Source: Antedon mediterranea (Eukaryota > Echinodermata > Crinoidea > Comatulida > Antedonidae). Taken from it: a stretch of DNA of 64,000 nt. Positions within the stretch are counted from its first letter, which is position 1; each line of letters opens with the position of its first letter. The translations under genes were made by a program, and so were the position numbers. Shown here in pieces: positions 1 through 13,359 of the stretch. The notes beneath the pieces were generated by a model. The model did no database searches, was not told where the DNA came from, and saw nothing but the letters and a program-made list of their open reading frames with translations. The stretch covers positions 9,745,312 through 9,809,311 of the forward strand of contig NC_092675.1 in assembly GCF_964355755.1 (NCBI RefSeq), given 5' to 3'.

Positions 1-2498
1 GCTTTTAACATCGTGTTTTTGAAGAAAAAACCCTCATTAATACTGTATGACCTATAGGGAGTATATCATTTCAACACATACTCTCAATAATATAATATTG
101 AAACATTATAATTTTATAATGACACAAGAAGCGTGACCTTGGGAAGCTGAAAAGCAAATCACTTTTTAGTATTTCAATTAATATTGAATTAAATTTGGCG
201 CCTGTGAAATAGATTTCCTAGTACTAATCACGTTTTTATTTGAATTCTAATTACGTATCTAGGCTAAGAAATACCAATAAATACTATATTAGCACTAACA
301 CGATGCATCGTACTTTCATATTCAATTTTAAGGTGATGTTTCTTAATATTAATTGTGTCAATAAGTTTCTTCAACTCAGTCTGTGTACCATAATTAGGCG
401 CATGTGTATCCTCATTATACTAAAAGATAATTGATTTTGTGTGTATCAGAAGCGGGTGTGAATTTCAAAATCGCTATAAAAGGACACACACAGCCACAGA
501 ACGTTCACTAACGCGGTATATACAGTAGAGAGATGTGTTACAGTTATAGTTTCTTGTGGAATACTTAATAATAGGTAAAATAATACATAAAGTATTAAGG
601 GCTGTATAGTTTTATCTTACAGTATGAATCATGGCATCTCGTGACCAAAGAAAAACGAAATATTTCATCAAAAATAACACTGATAAAAGGGTTACCGGTT
701 CTTTGAAAGAGCAATTGTTATAAAAACAGACAAGGTTAAATTTCACTTAATACAAAATATTGTACTAGACAATAGAAAGTTAGGCCTATCAACAATATAA
801 CGAGATAATGATTTTCGGAGTTTTTTTTTTTTGGCACGCTACATCTGTAACGAAAAAGACGTTGTATTTTGGTGGTTTTTTAACATTGTGATTGGCATGA
901 TACATTTATGGTCTAACTATTTACATAATGTATTAATTACTAGTACAGATAGTACTAGTATTATTGCACATGAATTAAAAAATAAATTAAAAAGAAATCA
1001 GGATCACGTTTATAAAATATACAATCATTTCGTTAATTTACTTCATAGGATCGTAATTATATATCTTATATAGCCTAAAAGTATAATCGTTAATACTCAA
1101 ATTTTAACGCAAATTGATAAAACAAACAGTTCAAGACAAAATGTGGAGTTGGTAAACATGTTGGATAGAGCGGAATTTGAAACAATTAGTTAAAAAAACA
1201 AAACCGGTTCTTAAAATTCATGAATTAGGCCTAAACATAATGTGTAATAATTTCTAATAAACACGATTAGATTAGATTAAAACAGAGCCAAATTAAAAGT
1301 GTTCCATAATTTTCTTCTAAACAAGTCGGGCAATTTTTAAAATTTTTTTTCTCCTCTTTTTTTTTGTGGATTACGACACCTTAGGCTATTGCTAATCAAT
1401 AATCAACCTTGTCAACCTTATCAAGCCTATTTGTATTGATTTAAAAATAATAATTTCTGTTAAATCTTAATTTTTTAAAACATAAGTATTGTAGGCCTAT
1501 AACTTTCAGCAGTTTTCATTACTTATTTTTCTATATTTTTATTTTCATTGAAATACATTTTTTGATTTACTATTTTATTTATTTTTTAAATTTCCATATC
1601 TATTTATTTTTCCTAATTTTGAATTTTGAATTTGTCAGTTTTTGTTTTATTCTCTGACTCAATCACCTTTCAGTTGCTTGTGTTTTTTTTATTTATGAAA
1701 ATGTTAAATGATATAAATGATAAAATGCGTTCTAAATATAAAAAAAATACCTCACTCCACTTAATAAGCAAAGCCAACAAGTCGATGATTGTATACTCAA
1801 CATGCCATCAGTAGGCCTACAATAGGTAATGAGAAATTAGAACAAATTTTACTAAATGTATTTATGGATTATGTGCCATGGATGCCTTTACACAAATCCC
1901 ATTCCCCTGTAAACATGCAATCAGTGTATCCAAGACGGGGTCTAACTAACTAACCGTATCCACTTGCGACATGAACAAGACAACATTTTAATGTAGTCCG
2001 TTGTTAAGCTAAGTGTAACTTAGTCAAGCACGGTTAAGCATGCCTCTAGAGATACAGTGAAGGTTAAGATGCAAATATCCAAACAATGGGTCCGTCATTA
2101 GTTAAATGTAAATTTGGCTCATTTTGGCAGACGAACGTCGGATTCAAATAGGCCTACACTCAAATCATTGCTCATCATTTGAAATGCATGCTATTTGAAA
2201 GTAACATCGTCGGGTTATTGCTTCGTAGTATATTTAGCCTACATAGGTTAGTCTGAACAAGGCAATCTAACAACAGGATGCTGAGCGCTGGAGATCAAAG
2301 TGTATATCTGTGGCTGCGAGACCATCTGTCCGTCCCCTCCCCCCTTAACGGACACAACGCACATAATAGTACAGTACTGTTAGTATTTGTTGCAGCCAGA
2401 TATAAGATCAAAGGACTGTTCCTATCTTGGCAAGGTGAGCTCTGTGTCCTTGGTTTGGCCTGAGCTATCAATGGTCAAGGCGAAACGATTCTTTAAAC
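1..2498. other. AT-rich stretch without a supported gene
   Basis: No ORF here resembles a known protein and codon content looks random. The only suggestive structure is a TATA-like site near 475 followed by a short ORF starting at 631 (listed separately). TAGGCCTA-type words occur at several points. The sequence may be intergenic or intronic. Confidence 0.6.
475..482 (+). promoter_or_regulatory. TATA-box-like site, possible core promoter
   Basis: TATAAAAG stands in a locally less AT-biased context, with a CA-rich leader and a TTCACTA initiator-like word about 30 bases downstream. The first good ATG after it (631) opens a 30-codon ORF beginning MASRDQRKTKYFIKNN, which ends in TAA before 725 and could be a first coding exon. 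Nothing else confirms a gene. In DNA this AT-rich, TATA words also arise by chance. Confidence 0.2.
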
Positions 2499-2501
2499 TT
2501 A

Positions 2502-3317
2502 GGGCCTGTTTCTGCTGCAACTGCTCAAAATACGGTATAAAAATACGGTATAAAATACGGTATTTTTTATACCGTATTTTTTAGTACCCCGTTTCTGCTA
2601 ACAATACTTCTTGGGTGGTCGTGTTAAATTTCATCTTTTTTACCCAAATTGCCATTCATTTATTTGGTCGATAATTAAAAGTCGCAATAAAGGAAGTTTT
2701 ACGTCTCACTTTCAACAGCCTAGCCCTAGTGATAGAGATGTTGTGAGAGCACAGAAAACATCGTAATGGGGACAATTAATTCGTTCCCTCCCCGAGTTAT
2801 TGTATTTTGCAATGTTGTATTGCTTTCGCAGGCTCTTCAGCTTTGAGTTTACTTGCTTTGGAGACAAGTCTATTCCATACTCCTGCTTTATTTTTTTAGA
2901 AATGTCTTTATAAATGTGGTTGTCCCATTTATTAGTTGGCCAGACATTTTAGCTTCCCCACACACATTTATTTAGTAAAACTGTGACGTCTTCGCTCCAC
3001 ATTTTCGCCGAATATATCTATACACGTGTGTAAAGCATCTGACAGCGACAGAAAATAAAAATACGAATGTTGACCTTTTGTCATGTAAAAAAAAAATACG
3101 GTATTTTTTATTGGCAGCAGAAACGGGTACAAAAAATACGGTATAAATTTGTAAATACCGTATTTTATCCACAAATTTTGTGGGGAAAATACGGTATACA
3201 AAATACGGTATATTTTTTATGAGCGCAGTTTCTGCTGCCAAAAATATACCGTATATATACGGTATTCAAAAAATACCGTATAATATACGGTATTTAGTTG
3301 GCAGCAGAAACAGGGCC
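2502..3317. mobile_element. PIF/Harbinger-like non-autonomous DNA transposon
   Basis: The ends are inverted repeats reading GGGCCTGTTTCTGCTGC on the left and the same with one mismatch on the right (GGCCCTG at the tip). Both are flanked by a 3-bp duplication, TTA (2499-2501 and 3318-3320). A TTA/TAA duplication with a GGGCCTGTTT tip is the hallmark of the PIF/Harbinger superfamily (Tourist-type MITEs). Subterminal DNA is packed with TACGGTAT/ATACCGTA palindromic repeats. The TTTCTGCTG motif recurs inside (about 2588, 3112 and 3227), so the element is a nested foldback rather than a simple MITE. The middle carries a minus-strand remnant of the accessory Myb/SANT-like protein, which supports the assignment. 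No DDE transposase is present. Confidence 0.8.
2712..2948 (-). pseudogene. Myb/SANT-like DNA-binding domain fragment of a Harbinger element
   Basis: This open stretch of about 78 codons lies between two stops and has no start codon. It reads WPTNKWDNHIYKDISKKIK, then a Gly-Ile-Asp-Leu-Ser turn, then KQVNSKLKSLRKQY, then an Asn-Ser-Gly-Arg segment and a CPHYDVF motif. The order (Trp helix, second helix with K.K.L...Y, then N.SG..R..CP.YD) is that of the Myb/SANT-like protein that accompanies the transposase in PIF/Harbinger elements and helps it bind the TIRs and enter the nucleus. The N-terminus is cut by a TAA at 2949-2951 and there is no partner gene, so this is a relic riding in a non-autonomous copy. 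Family assignment is by eye. Confidence 0.65.
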
Positions 3318-3320
3318 TTA

Positions 3321-6300
3321 GTTTTATCATACAATCCATTATGTATAAACTTAATGAAATCATTCTTGTGAATGTAAATATCAATTTTGTTGTAGAAACT
3401 TAACTAAGCTCATTTTTGTAAGGAGTACAGAATATTGGTGGCGCTCTATAATTTACATTATGTTACTAAAGATCTCTATCATTAGCAAACCTAATACCGC
3501 TATTATAAATGTTTAGGTCTACTTTAGATCTAAAGTAAAAGTAAATACAAAATATGTATATTATATAAGAAAAGAAGAGATTCAACTAATTCAAAATACC
3601 TATCAACAAATACAAGATTGCGTGTGTAATTATATAATCCTACATAATAGAATCTATGAATCTTTTTAAACATACCACTCTGCGTGGGTGATGTTTTTGA
3701 AAAACGAATAATTCCTTTCAACCCGGTATGTGTCAATCATAGTGGAGATAATTTATAACTTATAGTAATTGTGTGGCTATTGTTCTGATAGTCTTTTAAT
3801 GATACATACAAGTATAAATGTGCACTTAGTATATGTGTGGGGTTCAAACTGCTGAGATAGAGACTTGGCGGCGGTTGGTGGGTCTGCAAATTACATTATA
3901 TTCCACAAAATACTGTTAATCATATCTTAAATTGGCTGATTATTCACCAACATATAAATTCAAATTGTCTTCAATCAAATAAAAACCATTTGATGTTATA
4001 AACGAATAAAATACTTCTTGTCTATAGCACAAAAATGAAATTTGTCAAATCAGATTATAACCGTATTGAAATGTAAAAAGAAACGATTTTTTTTCCAATC
4101 GATATCATTGTGGTTTCTGTAGACAAGTTTAGAATAATGCACGACATGACATTCTGCTCCTCCATTTTGCATGTTTTGTTATCTTAATCCTAGATGGTTT
4201 GGTCTCCCTTGACCCTTGACTGCTGAGGGGTCATTTCTGAAAAGACCGATTACACGGCTGGTTATGTATGCTTACAGCAAAACAGCGTCTAAACTATTTA
4301 CATTCAATCGAACTATACGCCTTGTTAACTTTAAATAAAACCACTACCTTGACGGCTGAGTATAAAGTTAATTTACATGTTATAATCTGCCACACTTGAA
4401 ATGTAATACTAAATTAGATCATGGATGAGTTGATCAGTGGTTAACTTAAACATGAAGGAATAATTAAACAAGCACGAATGTGCGATACTCGGGGTACAGC
4501 AGCAAAATAAGCTGTAATGACGTCATAAGACCGGATGTAACGTCACATACACATCAATAACCTCGCTACTAAATAAGGCTATACGGTACCATCTTCGAGA
4601 CGTGATATGGCTGCATCCGGTTTGAAATTTAAAAATCTATAGCTTTGAGGACATGTCCCTGTAGTATATTCATGCCAAATTCAAGCTCAATACTACAACG
4701 AATAAAGGAGGAGTAGTACTTTATAAATCGCACTTTTTACTCAATAGTGTCCAGATGGAAGAAGAAGAAGAGGAGGAGGAGGAGAAGATGAGAGAGTACT
4801 AGGCTCGGGTACCCCGAGTAAAAATAGAAACTATGAAAGAGATGATGATGAGTGATGGCCACTCAGCCTATAATCGATATAAAGACACGGATTTTATCAA
4901 CTGTATGCACTCCAACCTACTCAAACCGACTACTTTATGTTACATCATGTCATTTTTAATATCTATTCGCGGGTCTATTATTTAAATTAAAGGGAAAAAA
5001 ATCGGAATATCAACCAAATGGGACGATAGTGAATGGCACGTGTCCACGAGCCATGTAGGCTATTTAACAGAAAGTTATAATAAAATACACTAAAGACAAA
5101 TTTACTTTGGAATGTATTTTAAGATTGTATCTGAATACAATAGAGTTTTCATTGGATATTAAAATAAAACCCTTTACGTGTTATGTTGACCAAAGACAAA
5201 CCCCTGTTTCCTTGATGAACATTCTATAGTAGCACACACTAACGTTCAATATTAACGTTATTTTACACTAAAAAAACAGGTGACTTACCAATTTCATCAG
5301 ATATCACCATTCTTGTATAGTGTTGACGCAGAAGTCTTTTATAAAGTATTGACAAAATGTGATTTTGTCTAACCGGTTTTGTTGTTAACAGTAAAAATCC
5401 GTACTCGTCAGACTCACTTAAAAATCAGTGTGAACGATCCTTGTTGCAATTACCGTCTGAATTACTAAAACATTTGGCCTACTTAAAGTTCTATATACTT
5501 TATTCATTGTTTTTGTTTCGGATGGATGTCTTTTTTTCGTTTATGTTTTTATAAGTCAAGGCAGGATACAGTAAAGTGTTAGTCTTTAGAATTTCGTTTG
5601 TGCGGCTGATGCTCAGAACAATTAATATAACAATAGCCTGATTTGGATCAACAGCTGACCAATGGCATACAAAGCATACCATCAAGGTCAGACTTACCCT
5701 CTCTATCAATCGTATTACCAGAAGTTACATGAATAGCTTTACCCAAACTTGTTTATTTGTGTTTTCACTTTTAGATCGTGGTATGTGCAACTTGGCTGAG
5801 TTCAAACATGCGCCCGTATAAACTGAACATATGGGCAGCCGCGTGCCAATAAAAACCGTGCGTCGATGTGTGTAATTAATAATCTCCATTGGATTATAAA
5901 AATAGTATTAAAATACAAAGAAACCTTCTTTAACAAGCACAGTACTTAAATTGATACATAATTTAAAAAAAAAAACACATTATAATCTGTATTCTTAATA
6001 AACTTCATTTTATCTAAGAAAGCAGCAACTAATTTCTTATAACTATTCGCCTTAAAACGTATAGATGTTAATTGTTACACCAATCCCTTCGTATTTTGTC
6101 TCTTTATTAAGAAGAGTTAAATGTTAAACGGTAAATAAACTAGAAAATGCCTATTTGGGTGGAGAGTTAACCAAGCGTAACAAAAGTAACGAATTTTTTA
6201 AATAGATAAAATCATATTATTTTCAATGTCAACTCCGATACCATATCCATTTTCTCTTTATTTTTATGTATCTATCTGTACGTACAGTGTAAAAGTGCCC

Positions 6301-7830
6301 CAGGTAAACTTGTCTTAAGAACACATTCATTTAGCTTTTGTCGGGAATTAATTTCTTAAGATAGTTAATTGAGTTTCAAACGGGAAATAATATTAATCGA
6401 TGACAGGTAATTAGTAGAAATTATCTTTATACAGCTTTACAAACGACAAGTCAATATACACCAAGAGTGTATTCCAGGTCAGGCATGTGTACTTTTACAT
6501 GAATGGAAGTACAATTTTATTATTTTATTTTTTAAATGCAATTATTAACTTTAAATATAAATAAATAAATATAGAAAATAAAAAATATTGTCACACACAT
6601 CAAAATTAAAATATAAGTATATGGCACCAACCTATTTAAATATTAAATTATTTTAAGTTGTTAAAAAAAAATTGACACCGAATGAAAAAATCGCTACGTT
6701 TAGTATAGTGTAGTATGTTCTTTTTATATATGTTTGTTTTTTTATATTATGTTTATATGAGAGTCCCATTATTGTCAGCAGATCCTGTTGAGGGTCATCT
6801 TCTATAAATAAGGTTAAATTAACAAGGAACACTTTAAAGTAAAATAATAGCTTTTATAATTGATTTCGACATATTTTAATGTTTTATTTAAATCAGTAGA
6901 AAAATATGTTAATAGTGTATATAATATCCTGCTACTAAACTAAATGTTGCCAGTATAAAGTGACCATCACCATCCCACAATCAAGATTATACAGCTGTCT
7001 GAATAGATTTTCTATAAAATTTTAAAATAGATCGAAAGGATTTACTATTTTTTTTAAAATTTGGTTTATTAAAAGGTCGTAGGGATTTGTAGTCAACCTT
7101 TCTGTATAATTATCATTTTAAATAAAGGTAGTGGTTCAAGGTTTACACACAAATAAACGAAGAAAAAAACAATCCAATTCATCCTCCGTTTGTTAAAAAT
7201 AACAAAAAGAGGTATTGATTGCGAACCCTGTGTCTATCTATAAAACTATAGATCAGAGAAATACTAATCTGGCTTTCCATACAAGACAATATAGATTACG
7301 ATTGACATTATCCTTTATGTGTTATGATTTAAAATCAGGGACGTTTGTCAATCTTCGAAAAGCAACAAATCATTGATATTAACAAACATTCCTAACACTG
7401 AATATGAAGTTTGAAGTATAAAAAAAGCTGGACTGATACAGTAGTATTATTCTTGCTGAAGTCAAATATAGTTGATAAGTGCTTAAATAGAAACAGGTTT
7501 TACTGTTGAACCAGTTCTTCTTATGTTATGAAATGTAGGCTACTTCATCATTTAAGATTTTAGAAAAACAAACTTGTAAAACTGACTTAAGCTGATTTAT
7601 AAAATTAAGATAATTTGCTAATTCCCCTTTGACTAAATTGTAGAATAAGCATGCAAGTTTTTGACGCATGTTTGGAGTCTTTTTCAATCTCCAAGATATA
7701 TCCGGATGTGTATTGTATAAAACAGGTTTGAAATTGAATGATTTCAACTGGTGCTCTGTAAAAATTCCACAAAGTGAAATGTGCTCTATCTATGTAACAT
7801 AAAATGTAGCTGAAATATTAACGTTAAAGG
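3321..7830. other. AT-rich stretch without a supported gene
   Basis: There are no convincing exons, only short ORFs expected by chance. A purine-rich (GAA/GAG) run lies at about 4757-4795. I see no RNA gene or mobile-element terminus. Confidence 0.6.
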
Positions 7831-7831
7831 T

Positions 7832-8226
7832 AACAATAAACAAGAATATTTCTTACAAAAAACGCTGCTTGCTTATTGTTATTGCTAAGGTCAAGTCTGG
7901 GGGTCACTTCATCAATCCTAGATACTTCAAGTATCCTATTACAAACAAAAACTTCAATGGACTGTTTTGATAATAATTCAATGATTATCTGACAGTGAAT
8001 TATAGTAATATCATGGGACTCATAAATACCAAAAATGCTTTGGGATTTGTCATTAGACTCTTTTCCCAGCCGTTTTTTTGGATTCAACAGGTGGTACCTA
8101 TAAATTATAGTCGAGTTTCCATTTTAACAAAAATGTCAAAGTGTAGTACTATACTGCTGCTTGGATTCATGTAATGAATGAGTCATCTCGTGTGACGTAG
8201 CGGGCTAGAGCAGCAGCATGAAAAAT
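7832..8226 (+). repeat. Dispersed repeat family S, copy 1 (internally deleted)
   Basis: It shares long stretches with 41573-42152 and, inverted, 44805-45417. The shared landmarks are AAGAA(A)TATTTCTTAC plus an ACGCTGCT motif at one end, GCTAAGGTCAAGTC(T)GGGGTC, a CATGGGACTCATAAATACC word, TTTGGGATTTGT, and GACGTAGCGGGCTAGAGC with GCAGCAGC at the other end. This copy lacks about 250 bp in the middle relative to the others, joined at a short TTATTG microhomology. The ends carry a weak inverted ACGCTGCT/AGCAGCRT pair, so it may be a MITE. There is no coding capacity. Confidence 0.7.
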
Positions 8227-8229
8227 AAA

Positions 8230-11200
8230 TTTACAATTATGCATTACAGTAACTCTATAAATTATAATTTGTTAAACAAGATTAATTCTTGGCAACGGAT
8301 AATACATTTAATTGAGTACATACATAGGAGGCGCCCTTTTGATTTATTGACAACCTGTAAAGTTGATTGTTGTCAACCAGCAGCGGAACGGTCTCGGTTC
8401 GTACACTTACAAGTGATTATATATTAGTATTATTAGATACTTCACAAACTTAATACAAACTTTAAACCCCAAAGTGTAAAAAGTCAATAATTATTAAACT
8501 ATCAAATTACATGTGGTATTTCCGAACCTTTATCCTGGTTTGTAAGATTTGTTTTCTTAGTTATTGAACTTATTTGAAGTTAGTGGTTCAGGATCAACAA
8601 GTAACATTGTAAATTGTTTTGTTCTTTTATTCACGACTTATATCGTACGCGTGTTTTATTTTTTTCATTATTCAAGCATTTAACTAGAAACATTTATGTC
8701 AAAATAATTTAATAATTGGTAATGAATTCGCGTTATTCTTTCTACTGTATTTATTAACACCCAGTGCTTTTTTATTTTGATTTAATATATATTGAAAAAT
8801 ACCTGAAAAATTGCCCAAATAACGATAAACTATAATTCTTTATATTAGGAAGGGAAATCAAAATAGACTTCCGTACTAATAGGTGCCGTATCTTATTTGA
8901 AAGTTATAAAAATCACGTATCGTGTACCGCGATTATATTATTTTAAATTTCAAATTACATACATTTACAATACATTTTAAATAAATCTATAGATCCGCAT
9001 GATATTTTAATCTGTAGTATTACCGGGTTCGACAATCAGTCAATCAACTAATCTATTAGTCAAATCTATTTTGATATTTCTTTATTATTAACTTTAATAG
9101 AATATATATATTGCCACCAAGGTTACATAAACTGGAGTTGTATTACAATCTAGATTTCAGTAACAAATGACTCTTAGGTTGAATAATCCTTTACCATATC
9201 CTTTATCACTACAAAGTACATAGACACGGTTCAAGGTTTAGTTAGTATTGTAACTATTTACAGGCTAAGCAATCTCAACAAGCCTCTAGTTGAAAAGCTA
9301 ATTCCACATCTATTGTGTCGTGTGGCCTACGTAAAGATCCGCATACGTAAACAACCCTTTTGATTTGTTTTGGTTGTGTGAAAAATAGTTTAATTTTAAG
9401 ATCAACGCTAAATGAAATTACTCATGAGAAAAGATCTTATGCAACACTTTTTAACTCATATGTTTTGAATATCTATTGAAAATTATCAATTAACTTATTG
9501 TCTTTATTCTTTATTTCAAACCAACAGTATAAAACACCAATAAAAGGTATAATGTAACATTATATAAATGTATAACATATAAATATGATACCGGTATGAA
9601 TACATTACTATCTTATCTACTATGAATGAACACAGAATACAAAGAACACACCCACGAAAGAGGAAAAAAATATATCATCACAATAAAGGGCAACATTTTC
9701 TTTATTTTCAAATAATTTTAAAGGTTTTTTTAGAAGAAGACAATTTGTTAGAGATAGACACCGATATACTGTGTTAAGAAATGTTTCAATTACATAACTA
9801 CATCGTTTTATTTATTATGTTATTATATTTTACACTCTAAATAAAAAAAATCACGTTCATGTACATAAACTTATTTAAGAAAGAGTGTATTTCAGATGGT
9901 GCACGCCATGCGCACACTCGACTCATGAATGTTAGAGTTGGTTGCTGAAAAGTTTCTATAAAAAGTTCGCAATAATAATTAATAAAAGAAATAATGTCCT
10001 AAGAATGTCGATAGATGTATTGAACAACATTTTATCAAAGGTATTTGATTGGCTCTATAATGTATATTTAAATATTCATGCAGCTTATGAGTGCTTTAAT
10101 TTCTCCAAGTATAACTGTTGATTATTTTCCAAAAGTTTGGCACTTTCTTAGTTGTTTTACTTTACCGTTTGATTTAGATTTTGGCTTATTGTATTTGTAT
10201 CTCCATTGAGATACAGGCACTGATACCCCATTTTCAGTAATTTACCTTTTTATTTATATATATTTATTCCTTATTAGTTTGTTTATCTTACCGTCTTCAT
10301 CTGCTTCTGTTACCTCAGTATATTCCAAAGATGGTCTTTGAATCTTCGCTCTAAATCCGCAAACAGATACCGATGTTTTTGAGCTCAACCTTCTCTTCAT
10401 TGCTGTATTTACTTAAGTTATTTTCTGATAAATAATTAGAAGATGATTACTATCTGTTTTCAGTGCAACTATTCATAAAGTCGTTTGATAAATCAATATC
10501 CAAATATGCAGTACAGGTAAACAGGTTTATACAGTTCTCTTCCTTAAAAAGAAATAAATTAAAATATTTTGCTAACAGATAAAATTAGTCAATTAAAGAG
10601 TAGGGTATGAATAAACTGGACAACAAATGATCTTTTCTTTTTAATAATCTGAACTTACATTTGATTACAGACAGTAAGTTTTGATACAATTGTTCTTGGC
10701 GACACAATTACGAAACTAGAGAATGCATTTTAATTCTAATACAAACTTAGGAAGGTCAAATACATTTAACAGCTAAACTTGTAAATCCAACTGAGAGGAT
10801 TTTGCTGCAAGGTTCTATGTATTTTCATATTAATTAGATGGTAAATAAAATTGAGTGTTAAACTCAACAGACGTACACAATTAATAATTTTTTCTTTCTT
10901 TCTGAAATATTCAATATCGGAGATGATTATTCGACTCCAATGTATTAGATGTTGTAATTCGTTATTTTGAATAATTGTATTATTTCAATAATTGGAGTGT
11001 GCATAATAATTCCTATCAGTTTACGAAACGTAATACACATATGAAGAAAGGTGAAAATGACCATTTTCCTGAATAACAGAGGCAATATCAACTTTTTTTC
11101 AGTCCCATGGAATACTGACAAAAATTAAGAATTACAATTGTTCGTTTGTTTGGTTGAATGACTGAAGTTCTTTTAACATCAAAATGTCAAATGTGTGTAT

Positions 11201-13226
11201 GAATGTATTCACAATAGTCGCGTTGTTAGGTTTTGTAATCAATACAGAATTACAGAAACTGATAGCTTATTCTTATAACAGTAATTCAATAGTATTGTTG
11301 TTAGCGATATTTATGTTAAAATGTGATTTATAGATGTGATTACCTCTTAAATTATCTTGTATGTTTTGTATCATTGACTTTTCTAAATTTTAAATTTAAA
11401 GCTATGTTCTATTTCAATACGGTATACAATCTTTTTATAGTCGTATCATTTTTCTTGTTGATCTTAAGGTTAATTGATATGATATTATATATATTATCAG
11501 ACTTATTCAATGATTATGCTTATGTTGCTTATTTTTTAGGACCCCAGCGGAAATAAACCTATTTCATTGGGTTTGTTGGTCTGATCACAATATGCATGTC
11601 TTGTTTTTAAAGCTTTTTGTATAAGCTACGGTACTACTGTAAACATTGTTAAATGGCTGTACTGATCTTTTTTTTATCTGCTGTTAATGAATAGTTATAT
11701 CCTTTTAACTCCCATTTATAATGTTGCTTGTAATCTTCTTCTTTTACCTCTTCTTGTACATATTGTGATTAAAAATGATTTTGACCAAATAAATGAATGA
11801 ATAATACATTGTACTTCATGTTTTAAAACTGGGTGAGTTTTATGATAGAGATATAAGGTCTACATTGCTCATTGCAGTCATACTGACTGCAGAGTATTGA
11901 CCAAAGTTAGAAATTCTGTTCACAAATAAAGATCGCAAAAAACATTGAGATCTAATGCATCTGCTAAACGAATTTACGTAAAAAGATATTTCCTCTATCA
12001 AGCATCATAAAGTCAATATAAAAAAGCGATCTAGTGAATGGAAAAATCAAAGCTGCCAGATAATAATTGTAATTTATGATTTTATAAAAGCATTCATTTA
12101 CATTGTTTTGTGATGTTGTCTTTTGTGTCTTATGATGTTAAACGATCGCCCATAAGCAGTTCCTTAGTCGGAACGGTTGATGGGGAAAAGACGACTATGT
12201 CCGTTTCCGTTTATAGATTTTTATTCTTTTCTCACCTGTTGTGACAAAAATTCACCTGTTACCACAGTATATTTGTTCTTATATAACATCAACAACTTGT
12301 TATGATGAGGAGGATTGATTATGTTTCTTTTGTTATCAACTGATAATTTGAACAATACATGAACAGTTTCTAAGATACGTGATACCGTAAAGCAACCTCG
12401 TTCTTATTGTTTAGTCATTGTTTGCTATCGGGCTTTCAACTTTTTTTATCACAGCCTTTTGCTATTCAAAGTTCGTTTAGACGCTATTATTTATCTGCAT
12501 TAATTCAGCATTGTTCAGCGTACATTTTTTTTTTACATTTAGGAAATGACTCGTAAATTGTGTACGTAATGGTATGATAATAAAACAATAAAATACATTA
12601 ATTGGTTTAAGGAAACATAAAAATGTGTACAAGTTTGCAGTATGAAAACCTACACAAATTGATTTTATACAGGGGATGAATATAATATTTTATATTATTG
12701 AAATTTGATCATGCTATCTTTCATTCGTAGCAACTTATTATATGAAACATATATATTTTATGATTTATTTATTTTTCTTACCATATAAAAGCAATTCTAA
12801 TTTAATACTAAATGATTGTAGACCAATACAAGATCAGTAATTTGATTTAAATAATAGCCAGATATTATTTGCTGAGAGTCAATGTGTCCACTAATGCCCT
12901 TTATTTATAAGATAACATGTAATATAGACGGAAACTTACATAAATAAATAGAAGTAAATCAAATGTATGTGCATAGGCCTAATCTGTGATGATGTGGTGT
13001 CATCCTTTCAAGAGCTTAGTTTAAAGCCAGTAAATCTTTTTGCGGTATTTATTGTGTTATTCTAGACATTATGAGTAATAATTCTATATATTTTCCTGTT
13101 TTTTATAATTTAGTTTCTACAGAATTGAACCAATTATCGCAATAATGAATAACGTGAATTAGTTTATGAATCTTAGCTCAATAGGCCTAATTCCGATAGA
13201 GAATTTCACACGAGAGTTCCTATATC
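8230..13226. other. AT-rich stretch without a supported gene
   Basis: There are no recognisable protein motifs. The only repeat seen is a degenerate arm at 10150-10230 related to the element at 54769-55410. Confidence 0.6.
10150..10230 (-). repeat. Solo arm of the GTGGGTATC inverted-repeat family
   Basis: Read on the minus strand it begins TGGGGTATCAGTG, continues with TATCTCAATGGAGATACA, and ends in a CTAAATCAAACGGTAAAG-type stretch. It closely matches the left arm of the 54769-55410 element. Only one arm is visible, so this is a degraded or deleted copy. Confidence 0.5.
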
Positions 13227-13227
13227 A

Positions 13228-13355
13228 AACAAGGCCAACAGCCATAAGTCGCGTGCTAAAACGCATAGTGATACCGGACCGACAGACAGACCGACAGACC
13301 GGCAAACCAACCGACCGACATAGTGAACTATAGAGTCGCGTCCACGCGACTAAAA
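13228..13355 (-). repeat. Dispersed repeat family C with internal (CCGA)n, copy 1
   Basis: On the minus strand it runs from TTTAGTCGCGTGGACGCGAC through CACTATGTCGGTCGGTTGG, a variable GGTCTGTCGGTC microsatellite, and ends TTATGGCTGTTGGCCTTG. The same order of blocks is found at 41271-41380 and 54941-55140. The AGTCGCGT/ACGCGACT words form a short hairpin at the left end. There are no coding features. Confidence 0.65.
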
Positions 13356-13359
13356 AACA

